Shown here: positions 33,539-45,689 of the stretch, piece by piece
Position numbering within the stretch: the stretch's first letter is position 1
Layout of the letters: the number at the start of each line of letters is the position of its first letter
Assembly (NCBI GenBank): GCA_025765615.1
Contig: JAIVFJ010000153.1
Coordinates: forward strand, 62,001-126,000
DNA length: 64,000 nucleotides
Source of the DNA: Zopfochytrium polystomum
Taxonomy: Eukaryota > Chytridiomycota > Chytridiomycetes > Chytridiales > Chytridiaceae
Direction of reading: 5' to 3'
The notes under the pieces: model-generated
Databases searched by the model: none
The model's input: only the letters and a program-made list of their open reading frames with translations
What the model was told of the DNA's origin: nothing
Translations under genes and position numbers: made by a program

Positions 33539-35254
33539 ATGGCGTCGTCGTCGTCCTCGACCCTGCCTCCCATGGAGTACCGTCACCTTGGGCGCTCGGG
33601 CCTCAAAGTCTCCGTTTGTGCGTGCGTGCGCTCGCGCTCGCCTAACCCTGAACTCATCACCCCCTGCCCGTGGCGCAGCGCTCGGCGGGGTCTCGGGCGC
33701 CGCAGGGTCCTGGCGTGGCTGCATGCCACATCCCCGACAACCCACCTCCCCTCGCGGGGTGCTGATGAAGGCCGCCGCGTCCTCCTGCCTCAGTTTCATG
33801 CCACTGGCGTCAAGCACCCCCCTCTATTGCTGCTCATGTATTTTTCTTGTTTTGTTTTTACCCAGTGTCGCTTGGCGGATGGCTCACGTACGGCGGCCAA
33901 GTGGACGACACGGTCACCGAAGCGTGCCTGAAAGCCGCGTACGACGCCGGCATCAACTTTTTCGACAATGCCGAGTCCTACGGCAACGGCGAGTCGGAAC
34001 TCGCCATGGGCCGCGTGATCAAAAAGCTCGCGTGGCCGCGCCCGTCGTTCGTCGTTTCCACCAAAATCTACTTTGGCAGCAAGTCCTCCCCGCTCGTCGT
34101 CGGCCAGCCCGAGCCAGGCTCCAACTCGCGCGGACTCTCCAGGAAGCACCTCGTCGAGGGCGTCAAGGCCGCGCTGGACAGGCTCCAGCTTGAATACGTT
34201 GACCTCGTCTTTGCTCACCGGCCCGACGACGACACCCCGATGGAGGAAGTGGTCAGAGGATTCAACTGGGTCATTGAGAAGGGCTGGGCGTTCTACTGGG
34301 GTACGTCCGAGTGGTCCGCCGAGCAGATTACGGACGCTCACCGCATCGCCGAAAGGGTGAGTGTGTGTGTGCGAGTGAGTCAGTGAGCGTGTGTGTGTGT
34401 GGGCGCTCGCGCGCCCACGCGCTTTTTCCTGGTTTCTGCATTAATATTTACGGACTGTATTATACTTCTTTTCTTTTGCATGTCTCACACTGATCCGCAC
34501 CACTTTCGCAACAGCTCGGGTTGATCGGCCCTCTCATGGAGCAGCCACAATACAACATGTTCCATCGAGAGCGCTTTGAAAAGGAGGTATGCAACGCGCA
34601 CCCGCGACTCGCACTGTTTGTTACTCGTCCGCCGCCCCTTATTCCTTCCCCCCTCTCTTTTCCACGAAACAGTACCACAACCTTTACGCAAAGTACGGCC
34701 TCGGGACAACCATTTGGTCGCCCCTCGCCAGCGGCATCCTCACCGGAAAGTACAACGACGCCATCCCCGACGACTCGCGGCTTCGTCAGGCCGCCAACCT
34801 GAACGTCTACATCAAGAAGCTTGGCGAGTCGCTGGCCACCGAGGATGGCATCGCAAAGATTAGCAAGGTCAAGGCGCTGGCGGTAAGAGGCGGGCATGGA
34901 GGGAGAGCGTGATGGTGGTGCGGGGAGAACCGGTGGTACCCTTCGCTTTTGTGTTTAGCGACCTTTCCCGAGGTGCTGATCTCCCGCCGTCCTTCACCTC
35001 GTCCACTCGTGGGTAACAAAAAAAAAAAACAGCCGATCGCGGCGAAACTCGAGTGCACCCTCGCGCAGCTCGCCCTCGCCTGGACCATCAAGAACCCGCA
35101 CGTCTCCACCGCCATCACCGGCGCGTCCCGCCCCGCCCAGGTACTCGAAAACGTCCGCGCCCTCGCCGTCGTCCCCCTCCTCACCGACACCGTCGTCAAG
35201 GAGATCGACGAAATTCTGGCAAACAAACCGCAACTGCCGCCGTCGCGGTTTTGA
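33539..35254 (+). CDS. Aldo/keto reductase, voltage-gated K+ channel beta-subunit type
   Basis: Predicted NADPH-dependent cytosolic oxidoreductase of the AKR6/Kv-beta-like group, reducing aldehydes or ketones. Five exons: 33539-33617, 33866-34356, 34515-34586, 34673-34882, 35033-35254; 1074 nt, 357 aa, with a consistent frame at every GT..AG junction. Exon 1 gives the family start [16 protein letters not shown] after a short Ser-rich lead. The catalytic tetrad is visible: D60 and Y65 in [10 protein letters not shown]93 in STKIYF, H144 in [14 protein letters not shown]. Mammalian Kv-beta has Asn at the last position; His here matches ordinary catalytic AKRs, so it is probably an active enzyme. 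[18 protein letters not shown] and [14 protein letters not shown] are further family blocks, and the length is normal. A copia LTR fragment ends within about 280 bp of the ATG and may supply or disturb its promoter. Channel association cannot be judged from sequence. Confidence 0.93.
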
Positions 35255-35910
35255 AGGTGGGGGGTGATCGAAGAGTAGGAAGTACGATTGCCTCCGGGTG
35301 ACTGCCTTTTTTTTTTTTTTTTTTTGAATGTTGTTCAATGACTATCGCCGCTTGTTTGCTCATGTGGGTTTCGATGTTAGGAAGCCTTGCTTCCTTTTTC
35401 TTTTTTGATTTTTCGGGAAGGGAAGGGAGGTTGTGCGAAAGAACTGGCTCTTAAGTGTCGAATCAGTGTCTGACACCAGAGGCGGGAACCCTGTAAGGTC
35501 AAGTGGTTTTCAATGTTACGGAATGACTGACACTGTTCAGCTTGACGAAGCTGGGCCAGTTTGTAAATTCGAAATCATGTCCTAACATGAATTTCCAAAC
35601 TGGGATTTTTGATTTATTTTCAAGGCTATATTGTCAATCATTGTTCTTGCCCACGAACCTTTGACTGCAGCAGGGATTGTCTCTCTGCTTGACATGGAGA
35701 ACCCTGAAAATGTGAAGAGATGCATCTGATGCTTGATGGGTCAACCAAAAAGATCAGGATCTTCTTCAGTCTGTGAAGGACTACCCAATAAGCTCATCAA
35801 GGTGCAAGCTGCCTGCCCAGATTGAGCTGCAGAGTGGCCACACTTAACTGGCAAGCCTCTGTGTTGGTGTGATGGACAAAACACTGAAGTTCGAAATGGG
35901 TGATCTACGG

Positions 35911-36012
35911 TGTTATGAATCACCCTTTGGAAAATTCTGGAGCCTTCTAGAACGTTTCCTTCCTGGAACTTTGTGGAACTTTCTGAAACCTTCTTTGCCT
36001 TTATGACTTGTC
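35911..36012 (+). mobile_element. Family C LTR fragment
   Basis: TGTTATGAATCACCCT and the following 100 bp match the reverse complement of the LTR at 41667-42010, including GAAnnTTC units and TTTGCCTTTATGACTTGTCT, then diverge. Confidence 0.75.
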
Positions 36013-36289
36013 TACCTTCCAGTTGCGATCGCAGCCGTGATCCTCAACCTTGTCCACGATCTCAGACACAATCGATCATGACCGCACCTGCCCCTTGTTT
36101 AGCCAGCACAACTACACACAGGAGTTTCCACCCCTGACTAGACCTGCCTGAGGATGGAACGCTGCTCAGCATGATGAGTTGATGCTGCCGGATCTGCTGG
36201 TGTCGACGCCCTCCCGCCGCCGCCCCAAGGTCCAGTCCCTGAGTGGGTCCCAACTGCTGATGCTGTGACAGCCTGAGGTATTCATTCCT

Positions 36290-37440
36290 CTGCACAATTG
36301 TTTCATGGTCTCTTGAACTTGCAAGCCGGTTCTGGAACCACACCCAGGACCGCATCTCGCACAACATCTGGTGCCGGGTCCCGTGCATCCCAATCAGCAC
36401 CCCAAGCTGTTTCACAAACTGGATCCAACCAGGCGCCCTCTCATGCACCCTCTGCTGCTGCAAGCAACGCTGGGAGCGCCTCTGGTTCTCAACTACGTGC
36501 TCCAATTGAACTCTCGACAGTTCGCAGAGTCAATGCATCGCTAGCCCACTTCCCCCAAATGCTCAGGCAGTGGGATCTGTCCTCAGCTTGCAACGTTAAT
36601 GGTAGACCAATTGGTTGGAATTTTGCCAACAAGTGGTTGTATAATTACAACTGCATCAATCAAGTTGTTTGCCAACATGCTATGCTCCTCACTGGGACAC
36701 CATGATGAGATTATTGACCACCTTATCAATCATGTTGCGCCCTGACCCACTCACCATTTCCCCCCTCGTGGTGCTGGAGGACGACGCAAGGGATGGAAGC
36801 ATGAAGTTACTGTCGACAATGAGGCCAATTCCGCCCAACCTGCTGAGACTGCCCACCTTGCTGCAGAGCAGAATGCAACCGCACAAGCTGCTGGATCCTC
36901 TGTCGTCACTGTTAATGCAGTGACAATTCCTGCTGCTGCCTTCATTGATAGCCTCTCTCCGGAGGCCTTTGCCATGTTTGTTGCTGCGATCAGGCACACA
37001 CCATATCATGCGCCGCCTACCCCATCGACCACTGATGCTGCCGTGTCCCTCGCTTTGTTGTCCAACTTGCCGGACAAGAAGGATACAACATCTGAAGTAT
37101 CTGCGTTTGCAGCTGCTCCACTCCTGCTGCCACGCCTGCCCACACCGTGGCTGCGACCCCTGACGATGACTCTCCCTTTGACTGAGTCCCCACCTGCTGC
37201 CGTCAACCTCACTGCAACTCAGACAATGACGTTGAGTCCACTATGTCCCGAGATCCCCTTCAATACTTTGAAGAAGAATTCTCCTGCTACTTGCCCGCTG
37301 CTTGACCACTGCGTGCAACTGTGTTTTATATTTTTATCACACTCTCATTGTATCGTTACTCATTTTGTTACAATATCCTTATGCGTTATGTTTGTATTTT
37401 TAGAAGCCACACTCAGGGTGTTTTCCGCGTTTTTTCATTG
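36290..37440 (+). pseudogene. Gag-like ORF downstream of the family C LTR fragment
   Basis: Frames give QSAPQAVSQTGSNQAPSHAP, then QMLRQWDLSSACNVNGRPIG and WNFANKWLYNYNCINQVVCQ, and after a frame change NSAQPAETAHLAAEQNATAQ and IDSLSPEAFAMFVAAIRHTP. Ser/Ala/Pro-rich flanks around a short folded region fit a retrotransposon gag, and the position after an LTR agrees. No zinc knuckle was seen. Confidence 0.4.
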
Positions 37441-37839
37441 ACTTGGATTATCAATATATTCACAATTGTCACCTTCCAATCAGGGAAGTAGTACACACAG
37501 CAGATAATTCTGTGGTGGTGTCTTTTGGTGCTCAGCATAATTCATTACCCTGCACCTCACCATTCTGTTGAGTTCTGCTTCTGTTCTTTACGTTCTGCTC
37601 AAAATTCCGCTTGGTGGAGTTCCACGGAAACAACAGAATTTGGTGGTTGTGTCTATATATTGATGTTTGGCATAATTTTATTACCCCACGGAGTTTCCCC
37701 TCCACACATGCGTCTCTGGACAAAATAGTGTCTGCCCCACGAGGGTGTTTGTGCAGTAAAGGGTGCTGTGTATTTGAGTGTGGGGCAGGCAGTGAGGTGA
37801 AGGCTTTGGGAGGCTGCTCTCTTTCCTCCTTTTTTTCTT

Positions 37840-38159
37840 TTCAAGGACAGCTAGACCAAGTGGGGTTGCTCAATGAAGAGTGCTCCATGGGCCCCTGGTT
37901 CAAGCCCTGACTATCCAACATGGTGACCAACAGGCAGCAGTTCAACAAAGGAATGCCCTAAGGCAGTATGGCATCTGCCAGTATCACAGAGACAGAGGTC
38001 AATGCGAGAACCAACCAGGTAGGGGAAGGAAGAGAAAGGAAAGGGAAGGAAACCTCACCCCAGCTTGGCATACAACAAACTGGCCTGGGGAAATTATACC
38101 TCTACTAGCTTGGTCTGGCAGCACTGGCCTTGGGAGAAACACCAAAGAGGAAAGAAAAG
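37840..38159 (+). repeat. tRNA-like SINE candidate, copy 2
   Basis: Nearly identical to 19569-19930, with A-box-like TAGACCAAGTGG (37852-37863) and B box GGTTCAAGCCC (37897-37907). It ends where a family A LTR begins. Confidence 0.55.
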
Positions 38160-38409
38160 TGTAAACAGTCTACTCTGAGTGAGTGAGTGGAAGGAGTGAA
38201 TGAAGTGGAGATGTGTGTTTGTGGGTGGTCGAGAGAAAGAGAAAAACTCTGTTATGAATTATTGATACATGATGATGATATGCACGCTGTAATAGTTGCT
38301 AGGCAAGCGTGACTGGCACAGGGTAAACACTCTCCTATATTATCTGCTTGATCAGAGGAGGAGGAAAACTGTTGACACCAGGTTTCTGTTCCACTTAATA
38401 CTCAGAGTA
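38160..38409 (-). mobile_element. Truncated family A LTR
   Basis: Matches the 139-529 LTR from TGTAAACAGTCTACTCTG to the ACTTAATACT..GAGTA block, then stops. A 20-bp segment (CTTCTCCCCAACTTG) is deleted. Confidence 0.75.
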
Positions 38410-40619
38410 CCATAACCCTAAATTGTGTCAAATCGAATCAGGCGCAAAAATTACCCAATTTGTGTTAAACCCTAAAATTTGGGCATCTTAAAATTCAAGG
38501 ACATTTTGCAAATAGTTGAGCACAGCCAAATTTTGAGGTTTCAGGACAGCCTTCAATTCTCAGCACCCCTAAAATTTGAACTGCTTGCAAAATCCTTGAA
38601 TTCTAAGCCCACTTGCAATGTGTGCAAATTGGAGTGACATCAAAAAGCAACAGTGGTGATGGCCACATGAGTACAGAAGAAGACAAGTACGAAGATAGTC
38701 GATTATCATCCAGCTGTCCTCACTGATTGGTTTGGTAGGTACTTCTGTGATTGTACTGAGGTCAGCCAGGGTCAGAGGGCTTGTTTGGAACAATTCTTTC
38801 TTGATCTTGAGACGAACATATTCATGACCGAACTTGTCCTGTACACTTAAAGTTCAAAATTGCTACAACAAACAACTGCGAAATAAAACAGTATGTTTTG
38901 CCTGCACCTCTCACATTCTTCATTCTGTTCTTTTCCTGATTTGTGTCTGCCTTCTGAGCCTTGAATAAAATAATAAACAGAGGCGGAAGCGAGCTTTGCA
39001 AGAAAAGCTGCACCTGTCGTCTGTCAAAGTCCCAGTTGGATTCCACTGTCAGTGGTCCCATCCTGTTTGGAAATGGACGAGGCTCCTCAACATCTGTTCC
39101 GTAAGCAACTGCTGCTTGCACTGCACAAGCATACAGTATTGTGCTCTCAGGCGGAAGCCTCCTCTTTGCATTCTCTTCCATCTGTCAAACGTCTTCAGAT
39201 GTCCACCTGGGTTTCCAATCTCCATGCATGAGGGGGTCATGCTGGGCTCTCAAGGTCGCAAGTGTCTCCAACAAGTCTGACTGACTTGTGGGGTTCCGCT
39301 GTTTTCCACAGTTGTTCTGCACAAAGGCACAACCACATTGGATACAGTGGATACGACAGCAAACTCAGCAGTGACTCGCTCAGCGGCAGCTGAAGCCGCT
39401 TCCTTTTCATAAACTCATAAATTCCCCTCATCAGTAGCTTCTGCTTACAATACAAAACTGAAAGCATACGTCTTTCTGGTCCTCCTCTCAATGTGTTTAG
39501 TTCTACAACCCCATTTGTTTTCCTTAACAGCAAGTAAAGGGGCTCTCAATCGTGGAACGCCTGACTTTTTAGTACAATTACTGGAAGACATTCTTGAAAA
39601 AGGAATGTGGATTTGTTAGCTCAAATATTGAAGTAGCTGGGTTGGAAAGGGTGAGGAAGTATTCTAAGGGGTGGTCTACTTTTAATTCTGTAGAGATGCT
39701 GGTCCCAAAGGGCCAGTCTCGCAGTCCACCATCCTGAACAAACTCATCAAAGAAGGCGTTGTCTGAGCGCCAGGCCAGCTCGAAGGACTGCACGCTGCGA
39801 GAGAGAGCAGACAGTAAATTCTCTTTCCTCGCGGAAGGGCTGGAATCACACTTTGAGTGCAAACCCTGTGTGGGGGGAGGATCCCAAGCCAGTTGGAAAA
39901 GACTTTTCTTTGAGAGTTCCCCAGTTCAGAGTGTCAATGCCAATGAGGCCACCACAAGTTCAGCTTGGATCCAAAATATGGAAATGGGTCGTCAATGGCG
40001 GTCAGGGCTACCAGACGCTACGCTAGATTTTTCGAAGCTTTCCAAAATAACAATGCGCTGACATGAGGGTCGAGGATACATGAGTGAGTTCTGGCTGACG
40101 AGACCATCGACGGTGAGGCCCTTGCATGGGATGGGTGTCGAGGGTGGGGGTAGTGTGACTTCAGCACCGCCGTTTGAAGGTGTTCAGAGGTGCGGATAAA
40201 GTTGACAGGCTCCAGGCTGTGGCCTCGTCTTTCAAGGTGTGCGTGTAGTGTCCCAACGATGGATTCAACAGAGACAGAGACGAGGGGCTGGTGGTGGGGT
40301 GGTCGTTGATCTGATCCTTCTAACACAGCCAACCGGCTGGCCCCTGCATTTGCATGTTCAAGTTGTCGTGAATGTCGTCCCGTCTAGACCACACGGGCCT
40401 GAGCAGTGACACCAAATGGTCCAGGTGCTCCAAATGGACGGGGATGTTGACCAATCAGAAAATTGACTGCCATGTCCGGCTCCACGCACAACCTCACCAC
40501 TTCTCACATCCTTACCTTGATAGGTGCAGGTGATTGGTTTTTTTTCTTGATTGAGAGAGAGACTTTTGGCAAAGTCATGAAAGGCTCCTTCCAGAAAAAG
40601 CACCTAAATGTTAAGATAT
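38410..40619. other. Unassigned decayed ORFs
   Basis: Minus-strand frames include MHSKCDSSPSARKENLLSAL and YFLTLSNPATSIFEL (39862-39578), then HDPLMHGDWKPRWTSEDV and PLTVESNWDFDRRQVQLFLQ (about 39240-38960). They could be exons or pieces of one dead element; no motif is recognised and stops interrupt every frame. Nothing identifiable was seen at 40018-40619. Confidence 0.35.
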
Positions 40620-41765
40620 TTAAGGCAAGGCCTTACACCTTGGCACTTGAACCAAGGTGTGTATGGATAATCTAGCAACCCAAAAGGGGCAATGGATTAA
40701 ATAGAAAACACAAGCAAAAACCAACAATAGAAACAACACAAATGTTGACATGAATTTATTCCTCCATTTGGTCCAACTGCTCATTGAAAAAGGAAAGGCG
40801 ATCCAGTCTCTCATCCCCCTCCTTTCTCTTCCTGAAGCCATCAGACTGGGAAAGGGGGTTTTTTTAAATTGTTCCAGCCCCGGAGGGGCTGGTGGGAAGA
40901 GAAAGAGCCATCAACAGTGAACTGTAATGGACTATGTCCAGGTATCACCTCAGCAAACCCACCCCATGCACTACAGACTTACAGGGTCATCAGACATCTC
41001 CACCATACATAAAGCCACAATGATCAAAGGAGAAGGAAAAAACACAGAATCAAGAAAATAGAGAAGTAAATTGGAAGGAGGTCAGTGTAAGAGAGGGGAA
41101 CAGCTGTGGAAAGTCAGAGGGTTAGGATAAGTCAGATTAGGCTACAGCCCATGTCAAGATTGAGAAGGGCAACAGTGGGCTCAGTGAGCATTGGGGGGCT
41201 CAGCAGGAGATGGGTGATGAGTGGTTCTTGCTTGTTGGCATGAGGGAAGTTGTATTGTGTGGTGAAGCCAGATAATGCCTGCAACAAGTTTTATGTGGTC
41301 AAGGTAGTGGTCAATCCATCTGGAAGAAGCCTTGGTGCGCAAAAGCCAGATGCCTGGGCAAGTGTCAGTGGAGTGCTGGCGACTACATGTGGTGCAGCGA
41401 GGTTGAGAGGGTTGTGAAGAGCTGTTATGAGTTCTGTGGGATGATGGAGTGGGAGGGAGGGAAGAGTTGATGTTTGGAGAAGACAGTGGGTGAGAGGCCT
41501 GGGAATTGGTGGAGGGGATCTGCGGGGTTTGGAGCGCTTGTCAGAGGGCTTGATGGACTTTGACTTCTCCCAAGAGATAGTGTTGTCGCAACAGGGAATC
41601 CAAATAAGTCGATGGGCGTCAAGAAGGAGCTGATGGAAAGCGGTGACAAGGGTTTTAAGGACAGAGTGTCAGGAACATGGCAAGGCAGACAAGGAACTGA
41701 GAGGAGTGATGATTGTATTGGAAACAATAATGCACTTGAGGGATGGGACAGGTCCCCCATCCCCC

Positions 41766-41772
41766 TTTTATA
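41766..41772 (-). promoter_or_regulatory. TATA box of the family C LTR
   Basis: TATAAAA on the minus strand, followed by a G-rich stretch (GGGGGATGGGGG) and a pyrimidine-rich probable start region. Confidence 0.6.
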
Positions 41773-41882
41773 CCTCTTGAGAGTGTTCCTTGTCAAGACT
41801 CAAAGAAAGTTCCAGAAAGAGCAATTAGTAATACAATGATACCAATGATACCAATGACAACAAGACAAGTCAGGAAAAGCAA

Positions 41883-41990
41883 AGAAGGTTCCAGAAGGTT
41901 CCACAAGGTTCCATGAAGGAATGCTCTAGAAGGTTCCAGAAGGTTCCAGAAGGTTCCATGAAGGAATGTTCTAGAAGCTTCCAGAGATTT
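41883..41990 (-). promoter_or_regulatory. Heat-shock element array in the family C LTR
   Basis: Reads as inverted 5-bp units, for example GAAGGTTCCAGAAGGTTCC at about 41929-41953 and TAGAAGCTTCCAGAG at about 41972-41986, matching the HSF recognition pattern nGAAnnTTCn in runs of four to six units. It lies upstream of the TATA box in the U3 position. Confidence 0.7.
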
Positions 41991-43310
41991 CCAGAGGGTG
42001 ATTCATAACACAGAGGCAGCAGGGTTATCACGTGAGAATAAGGAGTCATAAAAGGATTGAGGGATGAAGCCATGAAGGAGGGAGGAAAAATTGATACAAG
42101 ATTGATGATCAAAGAGAAATTCAGGGTGGGAGAGCCAGTAGACGGGATGGGCTTGGGGAGGAGAGCGACCATGAGGTGCAGGAGGAACAGGGGAGGAAAG
42201 AGTTTCAGCAAAGGTGTTGCAAATCATGGTAATGGCATCAGCAGCTACAGGGCATTGCCAGACGTGCTCTGTGGTTTCCAAAGCGTGGTGGCATTAACGA
42301 CAGAGCCCATTGGGGAAGACTTGAGGAGACTGGGAAAGGTTAGCCACTCTAATGAGGGAAAGGCTTTCAACATGAGACCACTGATGTGCTGCACCTGAGA
42401 TAGAGCAACAAAAGAGATTCCAGGCAAGGATTCGTTTTTTCCAATGTCAATGAAGGCCGAGTCCATGGTCTGTCCCCGACTTTTGTGAATGGTCATGGCA
42501 TAAGCCAAACACAGTGGAAGCTGAGTGCAGGTCATGGTTCCAAAACCCATGCGAATGGGGGCTATTGCAACACAGTTGTCCTCCCAAAACGGCTGGCCGT
42601 TGTAACTGTCCATTTTATTCACACCGACCATTGAGTACTCTCCCACAATCAAAAGCTTCACTGAAGCAAATGTCTCCTGAAGAGTTGCAAGAGAGCCTCC
42701 AGACAGCTCAGGCCTCTTGCCCCCTCCTGCAGGGTCCCTGTTGTCTGCGTTGGCACCATGCAGACCATGAAGCGCTGGGAGTCAAAGTTGAGGTTTATTC
42801 AGAGAAACTGGAGGAAACTGCTGTAGTGCTTGCCACCAGAGAGCATGCGAAAGGTTTCGCCCATGCTGATATCTCTCCTTTGCACAGAGCAGTGACCTCA
42901 AGATTGACGCTGTGGTCCTGCTGTCTGGGGCGGCAGCCCATCCCACAACCTGGTCATACACTTGAGGTGAGAGTGCGGCTCCTCTGTTCAGCCTTTGACA
43001 TGTACTTGACCAAGTAGGCGATTGCAGCCTCGGCATCCACCACGACCTGAAGGTCCACGTTTCCGCGCCAGTGGGGATTCATGATGGAATCGTTGGGCTT
43101 CAAGGAGATGCAAGCTGTGGCTTTGCTGCAGGTGGTGGGGCTCTTTTCAAAGGTGATGGTTTTCTCTTGAGCATGCTGGTAGGGGAAGCCATGTTGGCAG
43201 CTGTCGTGCCTGTCTGAGTGGCAGTGTCTGTTGGGCCAGCAGACAAGCCTCTGCACAGAGTTGCACAGCTGTTCATATTTTCGTCCATGTGCTTGGGAGA
43301 CGCCAAGATG

Positions 43311-45115
43311 ACATGTTGTGGGAGGCTGGGTGGGGGGTCAGGGACGCCTGCTTCCCCTGGTGGGATTCATTGCAGTGATGAGGGTGTCCACATATGTCTT
43401 GACACGCCACCCAGCTTCGAGCCATTCCTCACTTGCTCCTCCAGCTTGGCTCGATACCTTGCACTCAGCAGTTGAGCAGGAGGAGTGGCCAGGAAGGCCT
43501 CAACCCTCTCTCCCCTTGTGGACCTTGGTGCAGAGGTTTTGCAAGCTTCACAGCACCATGGCCCTTAGCCTTCCACTTGTACTGGTAGGCAGATATTCTT
43601 GCCTGTTGGTGGTGGGGGTCGACGTGATCGTGTGTGTGGGGTGCTGCGACGGCTCCAGACGTCGTTCTGTCCCTTCTTTTGAGAGAAAGCAAGCGGAGCA
43701 AAAGAGAGGGGAACAGAGCGAGAGTGAGAGGCAGGCAGACAGACGGAGAGGAGAGAGCAGAATAAATTTGCTGGAGAAGGGCGGATTCAAAGCAAGAGAG
43801 ACAGAGGGGCACGGGAAAGTGACCAGACAGACTGGAGAAATCTTTTTTCACTGGAAAGGGCAAAAGGGTAGAAAAATAAAGAAAAAACAAACCAAAACAG
43901 ACAAAGGACGCCTTCACCGCCGTCTGTCTGCCGTCTGCAAGAAAAAAAAAATAAAAATTTGGCTGTGAATGTGTGGTTTGCCATTGGATGCACCAGAGAT
44001 GCCACAGTGATCGTCGCGCACCAACGCCTTCCCCCACTAATGGCAACGGAATTCTCCTTCAAAAAAGCAAGCAAAAACATTGCTTTCTGGTGAGCCACCA
44101 GAACTTCTGGCGGTCACTGGAAATTTCTCGTTTTTGACTGGTTTTTACTTATGGGACAGGTGTGTGAGGGTGGATTTTGCAGGAACATGCTGTTTTTTGG
44201 GCCATTCCTGTGGGTCCACAGAAATTGCAGGTCAGTCTCAAGGACTGACAACACTCCATGCCTTCTTCTCACTGTCACTTTTTTTTTTCTTGGTCAGGTT
44301 CGGCTTTCTGTTGCACATAAGCAGCAAGGACTCCCTCACACACAGCTGAAAATTCCGGTGCACATAGTCAACGACTGCAGGTGGGGCGTGGGTTGTTTTT
44401 TTTTTTTTTTTTTCTGTCTTCATTCCATTGCCCCCTGTTGGAAGACGCTCGTCTGCCCCAGACAGCTGAGAAAAAGAGAGGGAAGACTGAGAGCGATACA
44501 ATTGTGGCAGTTGATTGGAGGAAGCTGTCCTGCGCCATATTTATAAGGACATAATTTTGTATTAACATCACCGTCAACCCTTAGCCTAAATCCTCAACCC
44601 GCTGCGATAGACTTGCAATCATTACAAAGCGTTTTCTCAACAGAGTTTGTTTGTGTGTGTGTGTGTGTGTGATTTGCACCTCTCCCCAATCACAAAAAAA
44701 GGAACAGCAGAGAAAGAAAACTTGCGGGGTAACAAGACGCCGGACACCGGAATCGAACAAAAGACACCAACCAAGCCGACTCGTAATCGCCTAATCAACA
44801 AAAGCGAGGGGGCGCCAGGGAAGAAAGTGAAGGGAGGGCAGCGTTGCGGTAATACAAACCAAACGAGAACAAGAAGTGGACACACAAAGAAGAACTAACA
44901 GAAAAGAAAAAAAAACACTACAAAAAAAAAAGATCAAAACTAGCTCATCCAACGAACGACTTGGCCGCCCGCTACCCACGACCACTACTAAACCTACAAA
45001 AAAAAAAAAAATACCCCTTGATGTTACCTTCTCGCCCTCCAACGCTCGCTACCCCCTCAACCAACCATCCAACTAACAAGAATTCACACCCTCCAGCCCC
45101 TCCGGCTTTCCCCAC
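43311..45115. other. No gene recognised; 3' flank of RAB3GAP1
   Basis: Open frames on both strands are short and compositionally biased (minus 43465-44046; plus 43318-43968). A-rich tracts occur at 43943-43957, 44690-44700 and 44998-45013, with TG repeats at 44648-44672. The last few hundred bases probably hold the RAB3GAP1 3' UTR. Confidence 0.45.
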
Positions 45116-45658
45116 CTACATCGACCGCGTGTCGGCTGCGACCGTCTCGAGCACCCGAAAGTCGCCGTCCTTGAGCAGTGCGTACATCCGCTGCGGCAGC
45201 GCGCGGCTCGCGTGCGCCGTGCGCTGCACCGTCGTCGTGAGCACAAACTCGCGCGACGACGGTCTCGGTGGTTGTCCGAGCTCTGTTTTTTTGTTTTTTT
45301 TTCGTTGTCAAGTTCGATCAGTCAACGAAAACACAAAAACAAGAACAAGAAACAAAATCCATCTCTCAAACTCACCTTCCAACAGCAGATCGTACACCGT
45401 CTCGCGCTCTTTGCCGTCCGCCACGTTTGCCACGCCGTGCTCCAAAAGCCGGTTGACGAGGTCGTACTGCATCGGCAGCTGCCGCAGCAGCGCTGACCCG
45501 AGCCCCGCAAGCTCTTCGAGCTCGCGCAGCTCGTCCAGGACAAGTGAGATGGGTCCGTCGTACTCGTGGCTGTTTTTCGGAGGGGGTGTTTCAGAGAGGC
45601 ACGAGAGAGACAGAATGTGCGCCCGTATGAGAGAGGGATGGGGAGACACCAGAGGGAA

Positions 45659-45689
<31 letters not shown>

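Larger units (their letters stand above)
41667..42010 (-). mobile_element. Solo LTR, family C (344 bp), with heat-shock-element array
   Basis: Inserted in the truncated LINE with perfect 5-bp duplications CAGAG (41662-41666 and 42011-42015). On the minus strand it starts TGTTATGAATCACC and ends GTTCCTGACA. Repeated GAAnnTTC units fill its first third, a TATAAAA box sits at 41772-41766, and the transcript start would lie about 30 bp further on. Confidence 0.9.
40856..42326 (-). mobile_element. 5'-truncated LINE copy inserted in the Helitron
   Basis: Matches the 3' part of the full LINE (24438-25570), with its tail at 40856-40864 (short T-tract). The 13-bp AGACTGGGAAAGG occurs at 40843-40855 and again at 42327-42339 as the target duplication. 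Relative to the other copy, 20 bp between two GTGAGAGGCC repeats are lost. Confidence 0.92.
40620..43310 (-). mobile_element. Helitron Rep/helicase relic interrupted by a LINE
   Basis: Minus-strand reading: NDSIMNPHWRGNVDLQVVVD then AEAAIAYLVKYMSKAEQRS (Helitron-type Rep domain, about 43110-42990), DISMGETFRMLSGGKHYSSF (about 42870-42800), then PIF1-like helicase C-terminal motifs PLCLAYAMTIHKSRGQTMD and GISFVALSQVQHISGLMLKA (42530-42370). After removing the LINE at 40856-42326 the frame continues FPSLEWLTFPS into MASGRERRGMRDW (from 40841). Most of the helicase core is deleted. Helitrons are rolling-circle DNA transposons. Confidence 0.82.
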
